Positions 35,946 to 44,549 of a stretch of DNA of 64,000 bases are shown in pieces. This DNA is from Thiohalophilus sp046483665. Lineage in GTDB: Bacteria; Pseudomonadota; Gammaproteobacteria; UBA6429; Thiohalophilaceae. The notes under the pieces are model-generated. The model worked only from the letters and a program-made list of their open reading frames with translations, searched no databases and was not told the origin of the DNA. Position 1 is the stretch's first letter, and every line of letters begins with the position of its first letter. Made by a program: the position numbers and the translations under genes. The stretch covers positions 109,352 to 173,351 of the forward strand of contig NZ_JAWOCR010000005.1 in assembly GCF_046483665.1 (NCBI RefSeq), read 5' to 3'.

Positions 35946-37037
35946 TTAAACGTCGATACAGGCTTTGCCGTTGCGCACAAACGGCGGTTTGACAACCCGG
36001 GCGGTCAACGGCTTGCCGCGCACATCCACCTGGCAATGCGTGTCGACCGAGGCCGGAACCCGGGCAAAGGCAATCGACTTGCCCAGGGTCGGAGAAAAAC
36101 TGCCGCTGGTGATCTCGCCGGCCTCCTGGCCGTCGACCATCACCTTCTGATGATCGCGCAATACGCCGCGATCTTCGAGCACCAGCCCGACCAGTTTCTG
36201 TTTGACGCCGTCGGCCTTCTGTCTGGCGATGGCGGTACGGCCGATAAAGTTCCGATCTTCGGGTTCCCAGGCTACGGTCCAGCTCAGGCCGGATTCCAGC
36301 GGCGTGGTGTTCTCATCCATGTCATGGCCGTACAGATTCATCCCGGCTTCCAGGCGCAGCGTATCGCGCGCGCCCAGGCCCGTTGGTTTGACACCGGCCT
36401 CGACCAGTTGTTGCCAGAAACCCGCGGCCTCATCCGCCGGCAGTAAAATCTCATAACCGTCCTCACCGGTATAACCGGTACGCGCCACCTTGAACTCCCC
36501 CAGCTCGCGCATGAAAAACGGTTTCATGTCCGCCAGTTTGTCAGCGGCGCCGCTGCCCAGTACCTGATGCGCCTTGTCTCGCGCATTGGGGCCCTGAACC
36601 GCAATCATCGCCATGTCGTCGCGCACCTTGACGTCGACATCGAAGGGAGCGGCCTGTTTTTCGATCCAGGCCAGATCCTTGTCGCGGGTCGCGGCATTAA
36701 CCACCATCCGGTAAAACGTATCATCCAGATAATAGACGATCAGATCATCAATCACCCCGCCCTGCTCGTTGAGCATGCAGGTATACAGGGCCTTGCCGGC
36801 AGTCTTGAGCTTGTCGACATTGTTGGCCAGCAGATATTGCAAAAACGGTTTGACCTTCTCACCGCTCAAATCGACGATGGTCATGTGCGAGACATCGAAC
36901 ATGCCCGCATCCTGGCGCACCTGATGGTGTTCCTCGATCTGCGAACCGTAATTGATCGGCATGTCCCAGCCGCCAAAATCGACCATTTTGGCGCTGGCGC
37001 GAAGGTGTTCCTCATACAGTGGTGTGCGATTACCCAT
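35946..37037 (-). CDS. gcvT: Glycine cleavage system aminomethyltransferase (T protein)
   Basis: 363 residues. Releases ammonia and forms methylene-tetrahydrofolate from aminomethyl-lipoyl-GcvH. 'TPLYEEHLRASAKMVDFGGWDMPINYGSQIEEHHQVRQDAGMFDVSHM' and 'GYTGEDGYEI' are conserved, as is 'LGARDTLRLEAGMNLYG'. It follows lipA by 44 bp. The one-carbon output links to folA and thyA elsewhere in the window. Confidence 0.96.
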   Translation of the reverse strand: MGNRTPLYEEHLRASAKMVDFGGWDMPINYGSQIEEHHQVRQDAGMFDVSHMTIVDLSGEKVKPFLQYLLANNVDKLKTAGKALYTCMLNEQGGVIDDLIVYYLDDTFYRMVVNAATRDKDLAWIEKQAAPFDVDVKVRDDMAMIAVQGPNARDKAHQVLGSGAADKLADMKPFFMRELGEFKVARTGYTGEDGYEILLPADEAAGFWQQLVEAGVKPTGLGARDTLRLEAGMNLYGHDMDENTTPLESGLSWTVAWEPEDRNFIGRTAIARQKADGVKQKLVGLVLEDRGVLRDHQKVMVDGQEAGEITSGSFSPTLGKSIAFARVPASVDTHCQVDVRGKPLTARVVKPPFVRNGKACIDV

Positions 37038-37081
37038 AAGCCTGGTTACTCTAAAATCAGGTGGAAAGACGGAACAGACAA

Positions 37082-38005
37082 TCAGTTTTGCTGTTCTTCA
37101 GCATGATAGGAAGAACGCACCATCGGGCCGGACTTGACCCAGCCAAAGCCCAGCGCCCTGGCCTGCTTGCCATAATCATCAAACTCGGCCGGTGACAGAT
37201 AGCGTTTGACCGCCAAATGATAGCGACTGGGGCGCAGATACTGGCCGATAGCGATGCGGCTGACGCCAACCTCGCGCAGATCGCGCAAGACCTGGAGCAC
37301 TTCTTCGCGGCTTTCGCCCAGGCCCAGCATGACGGCAGATTTGGCTTCGACGCCCGGTTGCAGAGCGGCCAGGCGTAACATCTCCAGCGAGCGCTCATAG
37401 CTGGACCCCTTGCGCACCTGTTTATAGAGTGACGGCACCGTCTCCACATTATGCCCCCAGACCATCTGCAGTTCGCTGGTCGGATGCACTGCCTGGCGCA
37501 GCGCGGCGTTCATAATCTCGATGGACTGCGCCTGACAACGATGAAAATCGGGAGTCAGCAGCTCGACCCCAATTTCCGGCTTGTCGCGGCGCAGGGCCTT
37601 GACGGTCTCAGCATAGATGGTGGCCCCGCCGTCGGCCATGTCGTCGCGATTGACCGAGGTCAGAACCACATAAGCGAGTCCCATATCACGCACCGCCGTG
37701 GCAATGCGTTCCGGCTCCTGATCATCGAACCAGCCGGGACGGCCGGTCTTGACCGCGCAAAAACCGCAGGCCCGGGTACAGGTGTCGCCCAGCAGCATAA
37801 AGGTGGCCGTGCCCTGGCTCCAGCACTCGCCGCGATTGGGACAACGGGCTTCCTCGCATACGGTGTGCAGCGTATTGCTATGTACGTTACGCGCAGTGTG
37901 AGAATAATTGACGTGATTCCCGAGCGGCTGGCGAATCCACCGGGGCATGCGCCCGGCATTTGGCTCGTGGGAGAAATCGAAAACTGGAATGACTTTATCG
38001 CTCAT
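37082..38005 (-). CDS. lipA: Lipoyl synthase
   Basis: 307 residues, radical-SAM enzyme inserting two sulfurs into octanoyl-protein. Both clusters are visible: auxiliary 'CEEARCPNRGEC' (CX4CX5C) and radical-SAM 'CTRACGFCAVKTG' (CX3CX2C), followed by 'VLTSVNRDDMADGGA' and 'GLGESREEVLQVLRDL'. It is the first gene behind the glycine riboswitch, so expression of the lipoylation step appears tied to glycine. lipB is not in the window. Confidence 0.96.
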   Translation of the reverse strand: MSDKVIPVFDFSHEPNAGRMPRWIRQPLGNHVNYSHTARNVHSNTLHTVCEEARCPNRGECWSQGTATFMLLGDTCTRACGFCAVKTGRPGWFDDQEPERIATAVRDMGLAYVVLTSVNRDDMADGGATIYAETVKALRRDKPEIGVELLTPDFHRCQAQSIEIMNAALRQAVHPTSELQMVWGHNVETVPSLYKQVRKGSSYERSLEMLRLAALQPGVEAKSAVMLGLGESREEVLQVLRDLREVGVSRIAIGQYLRPSRYHLAVKRYLSPAEFDDYGKQARALGFGWVKSGPMVRSSYHAEEQQN

Positions 38006-38036
38006 GGTGCCCGGTCAACCTTTAAGTGGTGAAAAT

Positions 38037-38079
38037 AAAAAAGGGCGAAACAGAGCAGTTTAGCTGCCTTGTTTCGCCC
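38037..38079 (-). terminator. Riboswitch expression-platform terminator
   Basis: On the minus strand GGGCGAAACA (from 38079) pairs with TGTTTCGCCC (to 38043), with an inner GCAG/CTGC stem, followed by a T6 tract. It lies between the second glycine aptamer and lipA, 32 bases before the lipA ATG. Together with the aptamers this predicts transcriptional control, with glycine relieving termination. Confidence 0.88.
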
Positions 38080-38232
38080 CTCTGTCCTTTCACCTGAGAG
38101 CTTCAGCCCCTTCGGTGCCTCGCATTATCGAGGTCTCTCCAGAGTCAGCCTTGTTCCCTGCGGTCCTGGTGCCTGAGCGATTCCGGGCGGTTGCGCCTTC
38201 GGCGGCAGGTCAAGCCTGCACTCTCCCACAGG
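38078..38232 (-). promoter_or_regulatory. Tandem glycine riboswitch (gcvT type)
   Basis: Read on the minus strand, aptamer I (about 38232-38157) contains GGGAGAG ... GCCGCCGAAGGCGCAA ... CGCTCAGGCACCAGGACCG, and aptamer II (about 38150-38078) contains CTGGAGAG ... GCACCGAAGGGGC ... GCTCTCAGG ... AAAGGACAGAGG. These are the conserved cores of the two tandem glycine-binding domains. The element precedes lipA-gcvT-gcvH-gcvPA-tpx-gcvPB-dgkA-kinase. Confidence 0.95.
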
Positions 38233-38344
38233 GTAGTGGCTTATAGGATCATCTTAACGGGTTGGGAAAGAGATTCCAAGGTGAATCTGGGGAAATACTG
38301 GTGATATTTATTGGGTCTTTGCCAGAAATCAGAGATTAAAACCC

Positions 38345-38518
38345 AACGCAGAGGCGCAGAGAACGCAAAGTTATATTTGTTTGTGCTGCTGTTCATCATG
38401 CTGATCATTGTTGAGATATTTGGACAATCCCGAATGTCGTAGTCAGAGGCGTGTTCGTTGTTCTCGACAGATAAAATTATTTTCTTTGCGCTCCTCTGCG
38501 CCTTTGCGCCTCTGCATT
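38345..38518. repeat. Octamer-arm inverted element between fbpB and the riboswitch
   Basis: Left arm 38345-38370 (AACGCAGAGGCGCAGAG ...) and inverted right arm 38481-38518 (ending TTTGCGCCTCTGCATT) enclose about 110 bp without a gene. The right arm lies about 18 bases beyond the fbpB stop codon. It fills most of the gap upstream of the glycine riboswitch promoter region. Confidence 0.8.
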
Positions 38519-38536
38519 AAAAATTTTCTCCAATGG

Positions 38537-40153
38537 TCAGCGATGTTTGACCGGGCGCATGAGGAACCAGAGGACCGGCAGGGTGCCTATAACCAGCATC
38601 AGGGCGGCGGGGGCAGCCAGTTCGAGCATCTCTTCGCTGGCTTCGATCCAGATGCGTACCGGCAGGGTATCGAAGCCGGTGGGACGCAGGATCAGGGTGG
38701 CCGGCAGTTCCTTGAGGGTGTCAATGAATACCAGCACCCAGGCACTGATCATACCGCCGCGGATCATCGGCAGGATGATGCGGCGCAGGTTTTCCCAGGT
38801 GCTGGCGCCGAGGCTGCGGGCGGCCTCTTCCATCGAGGGCGTGAGTTGTTGTGCCGCCGCCTCCTGGGCCTGGATAGCCAGCGGTAAGAAGCGGATCAGC
38901 ATGGCGATCACCAGCACTGCCAGACTGCCATAGAGAATATCCACCTGGCTTAACACAAAGGCCAGAATCCCCAGCGCGATCACCGGTCCGGGCAGTACAA
39001 AGCCAACGCTGGAGACATGCAGATAGGCCTGGCTCAGCCAGCTACGTTCCCGTGCGTGGTAGAGCGCCACAGGCAACGCCACAACCACGGTCAGGCTCGC
39101 GGCCAGCACGCTGACCAGCAGGGAATTCCCCACGTAACCCCAGAACCGATCGCTGATGAGATCCTGCATCCACGCTTCCCAGCTCCAGATCAACATCCAG
39201 AGAATGGGCAGAATAAAGGCAAACAGGGCAATCAGACCAAGCCAGAACCAGATGGCAACAATCTCCATGCGCGTGGCGCGACGGGCGGTATACCTTTTGG
39301 CCTGTGCCGTACCGTAATAACGCTGGCGATTCCGAAAAAAGCGCTCCAGAATTAAAAAGGTCAGGCTCAGGGAAACCAGCACCAGCGATAACCCGGCCGC
39401 CGCGTTATAGTCAAAGCGACCGGTCATCTGCAAATAAATACTCAAAGTGAAGGTCTGGTAGCGCAGCATGCTGACTGCGCCAAAATCCGACAAGACATGC
39501 AGCACGACCAGCGCCAGCCCTGCTGCAATCGCCGGACGCATCAGCGGCAGATTGACCCGCCAGAAGACCTGGGCCGGACGCGCCCCCTGAATGCGGGCCG
39601 CCTCTTCCAGGTTTTGCTGGGAACGGGACAGGGAATCCTGCACCAGCAAAAAGACATAGGAAAAACCGGCCAGCGTCAGAATAAAACTGACCCCCACCAC
39701 GTTAAAGAGATCCGGTATTGCCAGCGCCTGGCCAAACAACCATTGCCAGGCCTGGCCGATCCAGCCACTATCATCGAACATCGTGGTATAGATATGCGCA
39801 AACACATAGGTGGGAATGGTCAATGGCAAGACCATCAACCAGATGGCCAGCCGCCGGCCCGGAAACTCCCGCCGGGTAATCCACCAGGCGGCGGACACGC
39901 CGAGTACCATGCTGCCAAGCCCCACCAGTACTGACAGGGACAAGGTATTCCATAAGAGTCCCGGCAGCCGACTGCTCCACAGACCGGCCCAGCCTTCGCT
40001 GTCCAGTTGCAGGCTGCTGTAAATCACAAACACCAGGGGAATCGCCGCCAGTAATACCACCAGGAGCGACAGGGCGCCACGCAGGGTCATGCGACTATTG
40101 AACAGCGGCAGAGTAACGGTTTGTGTGACACTCAAATCGGCAATCTTCAACAC
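38537..40153 (-). CDS. fbpB: Iron(III) ABC transporter permease (FbpB type)
   Basis: 538 residues with about 12 membrane segments in two homologous MetI-like halves; each half has an EAA-type loop ('LEEAARIQGARPAQVFWRVNLPLMRPA' and 'MEEAARSLGASTWENLRRIILPMIRGG'). It would form the membrane channel for periplasmic Fe(III) delivered by the upstream binding protein. The start at 40153 is uncertain (an ATG at 40090 also opens a helix). No ATPase gene follows, so the ABC subunit must be elsewhere. Confidence 0.9.
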   Translation of the reverse strand: MLKIADLSVTQTVTLPLFNSRMTLRGALSLLVVLLAAIPLVFVIYSSLQLDSEGWAGLWSSRLPGLLWNTLSLSVLVGLGSMVLGVSAAWWITRREFPGRRLAIWLMVLPLTIPTYVFAHIYTTMFDDSGWIGQAWQWLFGQALAIPDLFNVVGVSFILTLAGFSYVFLLVQDSLSRSQQNLEEAARIQGARPAQVFWRVNLPLMRPAIAAGLALVVLHVLSDFGAVSMLRYQTFTLSIYLQMTGRFDYNAAAGLSLVLVSLSLTFLILERFFRNRQRYYGTAQAKRYTARRATRMEIVAIWFWLGLIALFAFILPILWMLIWSWEAWMQDLISDRFWGYVGNSLLVSVLAASLTVVVALPVALYHARERSWLSQAYLHVSSVGFVLPGPVIALGILAFVLSQVDILYGSLAVLVIAMLIRFLPLAIQAQEAAAQQLTPSMEEAARSLGASTWENLRRIILPMIRGGMISAWVLVFIDTLKELPATLILRPTGFDTLPVRIWIEASEEMLELAAPAALMLVIGTLPVLWFLMRPVKHR

Positions 40154-40253
40154 ATACTTGCGGGTTAAACGCGTGACCGCCCGGTACCCGGGCGGTCAGG
40201 TAAAATCTTTTGAACCGGTAACGGCGCACCGTTACCGGCATAAGCTACGGGGG

Positions 40254-41252
40254 TTACGGCATACCCACTTCTTCGATCAGATCCAGCGTGGCGTCGCGCA
40301 TGTCACCCAAACGAACCATCGGTACATCGGCTACCTTGTAGGAGTCGAGCGGCGGCACTTGATCGGCGGCCGGGACACCCGGGCGCGTCGGATATTCCCG
40401 GTTCACCTCGGCAAACAGCTTCTGGCCCTGTTCGGATACGGCAAAGGCCAGGAATTTTTCCGCCGCTTCAACTTTCTGGCTATGGCGACTGATTGCAACG
40501 CCGGCCACGTTCCAGGCCACACCCATGCCGTTCTCCCCCTGATCCGGAATAATCACCTTCAAAGGCGCATCAGGATGCTGTTCCAGATGGCGATAGATGT
40601 AATAGTGATTGACCAGTCCAATCGCTTTTTTGCCATCCGCAACCGCCTTAACAATCTTGCTGTGTTTATTAAACACGCTGCCGCCTACATTTTCTTTCAT
40701 GCCCTGCAGCCAGTCACCGGTCGCCGTCTCGCCGGCAGTCAGCATATAGACGGTCACCCCGGCAATAAAGCTTTCGTTACCGCTATGGGTGATGGCCAGT
40801 TTGCCTTCCAGGCGCGGATCGGCCAGATCAAATACCGATTTGACGAAATCGGTTGCCGACTGTTCGCTGTTGGCCACCAGCATGCGGGCCCGGGCCGAGA
40901 GCCCCAGCCAGGTATTATCCGGTGCCCGATAATTGGCCGGAATCACCCCGGCAATCTCGGCAGAAACCGGGCGAAACAGCCCCATCTCGCTCCCTTTGTG
41001 CAGATTGCCGGCATCATTACTGATATACAGATCGGCATCGGTTCGCTTGCCTTCCAGATTGAGCTTGTTCAGCAAGGCGGTGGAACCTCCGGCATGCAGC
41101 AGAACCTTGATGCCGGTCTCTTTCTCAAACGCCTCGACAACCGGTTTGACGAATTTGTCCGATCGGCCGGAGTAGATCACCAGCGGATCGGCAGCCAGTG
41201 CTTGCAGGGAGAAAAGCCCTGCTAAAAATACAAGTAAAATACGTGATTTCAT
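40254..41252 (-). CDS. fbpA: Iron(III) ABC transporter substrate-binding protein (FbpA type)
   Basis: 332 residues. Signal peptide MKSRILLVFLAGLFSLQALA, then 'DPLVIYSGRSDKFVKPVVEAFEKETGIKV' and 'LVNHYYIYR', whose paired tyrosines match the iron ligands of ferric-binding proteins. Periplasmic Fe(III) carrier for FbpB. AGGCGA precedes the ATG at 41252. A Fur box lies 43-61 bases upstream, so it is almost certainly iron-repressed. Confidence 0.92.
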   Translation of the reverse strand: MKSRILLVFLAGLFSLQALAADPLVIYSGRSDKFVKPVVEAFEKETGIKVLLHAGGSTALLNKLNLEGKRTDADLYISNDAGNLHKGSEMGLFRPVSAEIAGVIPANYRAPDNTWLGLSARARMLVANSEQSATDFVKSVFDLADPRLEGKLAITHSGNESFIAGVTVYMLTAGETATGDWLQGMKENVGGSVFNKHSKIVKAVADGKKAIGLVNHYYIYRHLEQHPDAPLKVIIPDQGENGMGVAWNVAGVAISRHSQKVEAAEKFLAFAVSEQGQKLFAEVNREYPTRPGVPAADQVPPLDSYKVADVPMVRLGDMRDATLDLIEEVGMP

Positions 41253-41277
41253 AAGTCGCCTACCTACATATATATAG

Positions 41278-41331
41278 AATGCCTGTTTTATTGAATGATA
41301 ATTATTATCATTAGCAAAAGCAACAGGCATT
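41278..41331. repeat. 10-bp inverted repeat flanking the fbpA Fur box
   Basis: AATGCCTGTT (41278-41287) and AACAGGCATT (41322-41331) are exact inverse copies placed symmetrically around the Fur site, giving a nested 54-bp palindrome. It could be a second operator, a cruciform or a relic of a repeat; it is not part of the Fur consensus. Confidence 0.75.
41295..41313 (-). promoter_or_regulatory. Fur box controlling fbpAB
   Basis: ATGATAATTATTATCATTA is a near-perfect palindrome matching the 19-bp Fur consensus (GATAATGATAATCATTATC) at most positions. It lies upstream of fbpA in its promoter region. Repression by Fe-Fur when iron is replete is the established behaviour of such sites. Confidence 0.9.
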
Positions 41332-41375
41332 GACTCTGTAATTGAGAAAAATTTCTCCTTCCGCTCCAGCCTATC

Positions 41376-41977
41376 TCAGGGCCGGGTGGCAATCAGGCGT
41401 ATCACGGCCGCGGATCCCTGGTGGTATTTTCCCTCGGCCAGCCGGGTTTCGAGCGACTCGAGCCGCTCGATCTTTGCCCCGGCGAAGTCAGCCCGCAACA
41501 TCGCCCGGGTAAACAGCATCTCCGGGAAGGGCGGACCGCCGGACGGGTACTCGATCTGTTCGGGATTAAATCCTTCGAGAAGGATCGTGCCACCGGGTTT
41601 CAACGCCGCCAGACAGGCTCGATGAATAAATCGCCGACCCCCGGGTTTAAAATGGACAAAGATACTCACCACAAAATCGTATTCGTCGACCGGCCATTGC
41701 CATTGCGTCAGATCGGCAGAAATCGTGTGCAGGGTTACACCGGCCTCGCGCGCCATCGCACGGGCCTTGGCCAGCCCGGTTTCAGACTGATCCCCTGCAC
41801 TCACCTGTAACCCCTGGCGGGCCAGCCAGACGCCATTACGCCCTTCTCCCTCCCCGATCAGCAGGACGGTCTGTCCCGGTTGAAAACGGGCCTGCCGGGA
41901 AACCAGAAACGCGTTCGGTTCCGTGCCGTAAGCAAACCCTCTTCGGCATAACGGGTTTCCCAGAATGATCGTTCCAT
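41376..41977 (-). CDS. TehB-like class I methyltransferase with probable N-terminal frameshift
   Basis: About 200 residues. 'TVLLIGEGEGRNGVWLARQGLQVSAGDQSETGLAKARAMAREAGV' and 'YDFVVSIFVHFKPGGRRFIHRACLAALKPGGTILLEGF' are typical of the tellurite-resistance/Methyltransf_25 group. The usual N-terminus (MERSFWETRYAEEG, starting at the ATG at 41977 with AGGAG 10 bases upstream) is present but one base out of frame with 'FAYGTEPNAFL'; adding one G to the GGG run near 41938-41940 joins them. Either a real frameshift, a homopolymer sequencing error, or use of a poor TTG start at 41984. Confidence 0.75.
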
Positions 41978-42032
41978 ACAGCAAAAACTCCTGTGTTTTA
42001 CACCGATAACGAGATGCGCGGCCGGCCCCCTT

Positions 42033-43259
42033 TTAGTCCCCGATATGACGAACCAGGGAGCGAAAGGTCAGACCCTGCACCACAACAGCAAACAGCACGA
42101 CCACCGCGGTGACCAGCACCAGCACCTCACGCGCTTCGCCGGCCGGCAGGGACAACACCAGCGCGATACTGATCCCGCCGCGTAATCCGCCCCAGGTCAT
42201 GATCTGAACCGAACCCGGCGTCTGGGCACGAAACCGGCGTAAAACGGTCACCGGCAATCCCATGGCGATAAAACGGCCCAGCAACACCAGCGGCAATATC
42301 GTTAGCGCGGCCAGCAGATATTCCATGCGAAAACCGGGCAACATGACTTCCAGGGCCAGCAGCACAAACAGGACCGCATTAACCAGCCCGCCGATCAATT
42401 CCCAGAAGTCGTGCAGATGCCGGCGCGACTTCTCACTCATCGCCAGTAGAGTGCCATGGTTACCCAGCACCAGCCCGGCTGCCAGCAATGTCAGGGGCCC
42501 GGACAAGGCCCCATGTCCCGCCAGCACCAGCGCGCCAACCACCAGCGCCAGCAGAATGAGAACTTCCACCTGATAATGATCCACATGTCGTAACAGGCGA
42601 TAAGCGGCCAGCCCGATAAGCAGACCGAATAACAGACTCCCTCCCACCTGCCAGATTATCTGTTCGGTTATCGCAATTCCCCCGGGGGCGTTCACCATTG
42701 TCATAAGCACCAGAACCAGCGCAACCGCCAGGCCACCTGCAAGCACCGACTCGCCCGCCATGCGATGCTGCAATTCAGAGGAAATCCGGGCCCGTGTCAG
42801 CAGGCCGCGCACCATCACCGGATCGGTCGGCGCGATCAAGGCACCGAACAACAATCCATATATCCAGGGTAAAGTGATGCCAAGACCGGCGAGGATGATC
42901 CAGCTGAGTGATCCGATCAATAATACCGCTATCCCCACTCCCGGGATGACCAGCGCCAGAACGATCCAAATCTGCCGGGTCAGATCGGCCAGGTTCAAAC
43001 GCAACGCACCGGCGAACAACAACAGACCCAGCAACCCCGACACCAGAGGTTCGTACATCGCCTGTCCCTGCAACCAGACCTGCGCCTGCACTGCAGGCCC
43101 GGCCGGTTCAATCCAGACCCCCAGCGCCAGAATCAATGACCATAACAGGGCCATCAGCACCAGTCCCAGCATGAGCGGCAGGTGCAGATAGCGTTCATTC
43201 AAAAACGCAAATCCGGCCATCAGCACCAGCAACACTGCGGCAATATCAAGGGGATCCAT
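42033..43259 (-). CDS. NhaP/CPA1-like antiporter lacking the ND motif
   Basis: 408 residues with about 12-13 membrane helices and no large C-terminal regulatory domain. 'APTDPVMVRGLL' (143-154) and 'GGLRGGISIALVLSLP' are cation:proton antiporter landmarks. In the next motif, where CPA1 antiporters read ESLFNDG, this protein reads ESVLAGG (Glu170, Ala174, Gly175), so the ion-binding Asn-Asp pair is missing. Transport activity or coupling may therefore differ. It follows ubiI on the same strand after a repeat element. Confidence 0.8.
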   Translation of the reverse strand: MDPLDIAAVLLVLMAGFAFLNERYLHLPLMLGLVLMALLWSLILALGVWIEPAGPAVQAQVWLQGQAMYEPLVSGLLGLLLFAGALRLNLADLTRQIWIVLALVIPGVGIAVLLIGSLSWIILAGLGITLPWIYGLLFGALIAPTDPVMVRGLLTRARISSELQHRMAGESVLAGGLAVALVLVLMTMVNAPGGIAITEQIIWQVGGSLLFGLLIGLAAYRLLRHVDHYQVEVLILLALVVGALVLAGHGALSGPLTLLAAGLVLGNHGTLLAMSEKSRRHLHDFWELIGGLVNAVLFVLLALEVMLPGFRMEYLLAALTILPLVLLGRFIAMGLPVTVLRRFRAQTPGSVQIMTWGGLRGGISIALVLSLPAGEAREVLVLVTAVVVLFAVVVQGLTFRSLVRHIGD

Positions 43260-43286
43260 AAGCGGCCACTATAACTGCAATGATAA

Positions 43287-43372
43287 ATTTTGAATGTTGA
43301 ATTATGAATAAGTCAGATCATCGTATTAAAACCTGACAAACCCGCATTCAACATTCAGAATTCAAAATTTTC
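43287..43372. repeat. Inverted TTTTGAA-type heptamer arms between nhaP-like gene and ubiI
   Basis: Left arm 43287-43313 (ATTTTGAATGTTGAATTATGA ...) and inverted right arm 43344-43372 (GCATTCAACATTCAGAATTC ...) enclose about 30 bp that contain a small GTCAG/CTGAC stem. The right arm overlaps the last codons and the TGA of ubiI (stop at 43362-43364). Confidence 0.85.
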
Positions 43373-44549
43373 TTTCTCCCATCGCCTGCTGCATGATTAT
43401 CTTTTTGATGGGTGCGAGGCGGTTGGTGAGATTCAGTCCGCTATTGCGTAACCAGCGCAATGGCCGCCACTGACTGCCGAACAGGCGATTGAAACCGTCC
43501 ATACTAATTAACATGGCCCGGTTATCGGCCCGACGCCAGCGCTCGTAACGACGCAGTACCGTCCGGGCACCGAAGTCCCGGTGTTGCTCATGTGCCTCCC
43601 GGATCACCTGCGCGAGGGATTCGGCATCGCCAAAACCGAGGTTAACCCCCTGTCCGGCCAGAGGATGAATGGTGTGGGCTGCGTCCCCCACCAGCGCCAG
43701 ACGCGGCCGGATGTAGTGTTCGGTTTCAAAAAAGCGCAGGGGGAACACGGCGCGCGGACCACAGGTGTCGATGGCTCCGAGGGCATAATCGAAACTGGTC
43801 GCCAGGGTTTTGCAAAAAGCGGGCTCGTCCATCTCTTTCAGTTGCAATGCCTGCTCCGGTGAAGTGGACCAGACAATCGAACTGTAACCGTCGTTCAGCG
43901 GCAAAAACGCCAGCGGCCCGTCGGGCATAAAACGTTGCCAGGCCGTTTCGCGATGAAACTGTTCGGTCTTTACATACGTCACCAGCGCGGCCTGATCATA
44001 ATCCCAGCCGCGCACACTGATTCCGGCCTGGCGACGAACCCACGAATTGCCGCCATCGGCACCGACCAGCAGTTTCGCCGTCAACGCTTCATCTTCCTCC
44101 AGCAGCAGGCGAACCTGCTTGTCCCCAAACTCAATCGCCGTCGGACTCAGCGGGGCCAGATAGTCGATATTCTTCGCTGCGGCGATTTGCCGATGCAGGG
44201 TTTTGATCAGCACCCGATTCTCGACAATGTGCCCGAGCGTTGCCGCGCCCAGTTCGGCGCTGTCGAAGTGAATCACGCCGTCGCCCGTCGCATCCCAGAC
44301 ATGCATCTCGCGAAACGGACTGACCCGCTCGCCATAATCGCCGGGCCAGGCATTCAGCTGGTGTAAAAATGCTTCGCTGGCACGAGTGATAGCACTGACC
44401 CGCAGATCAAATCCCACGGCCGGCCAGTCGGCCTCGACACGTTGCGCATCGAGCAGCGCGATACGCAACGGGGTATCGGCCAGGGCACAGGCCAGGCTGG
44501 CGCCGACCATGCTGCCGCCGACAATGATCAGATCATAATCGCGGCTCAC
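43362..44549 (-). CDS. ubiI: UbiI-type FAD-dependent ubiquinone hydroxylase
   Basis: 395 residues, UbiH/UbiF/COQ6 family aromatic hydroxylase; UbiI (VisC) catalyses the C5 hydroxylation in ubiquinone synthesis. FAD motifs: 'YDLIIVGGSMVGASLACALA', 'LLVGADGGNSWVR' and 'ALVGDAAHTIHPLAGQGVNLGFGDAESLA'. Assignment as UbiI rests on its position directly behind ubiH (4-base overlap), as in E. coli. The TGA stop is part of a heptamer repeat arm. Confidence 0.88.
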   Translation of the reverse strand: MSRDYDLIIVGGSMVGASLACALADTPLRIALLDAQRVEADWPAVGFDLRVSAITRASEAFLHQLNAWPGDYGERVSPFREMHVWDATGDGVIHFDSAELGAATLGHIVENRVLIKTLHRQIAAAKNIDYLAPLSPTAIEFGDKQVRLLLEEDEALTAKLLVGADGGNSWVRRQAGISVRGWDYDQAALVTYVKTEQFHRETAWQRFMPDGPLAFLPLNDGYSSIVWSTSPEQALQLKEMDEPAFCKTLATSFDYALGAIDTCGPRAVFPLRFFETEHYIRPRLALVGDAAHTIHPLAGQGVNLGFGDAESLAQVIREAHEQHRDFGARTVLRRYERWRRADNRAMLISMDGFNRLFGSQWRPLRWLRNSGLNLTNRLAPIKKIIMQQAMGERKF

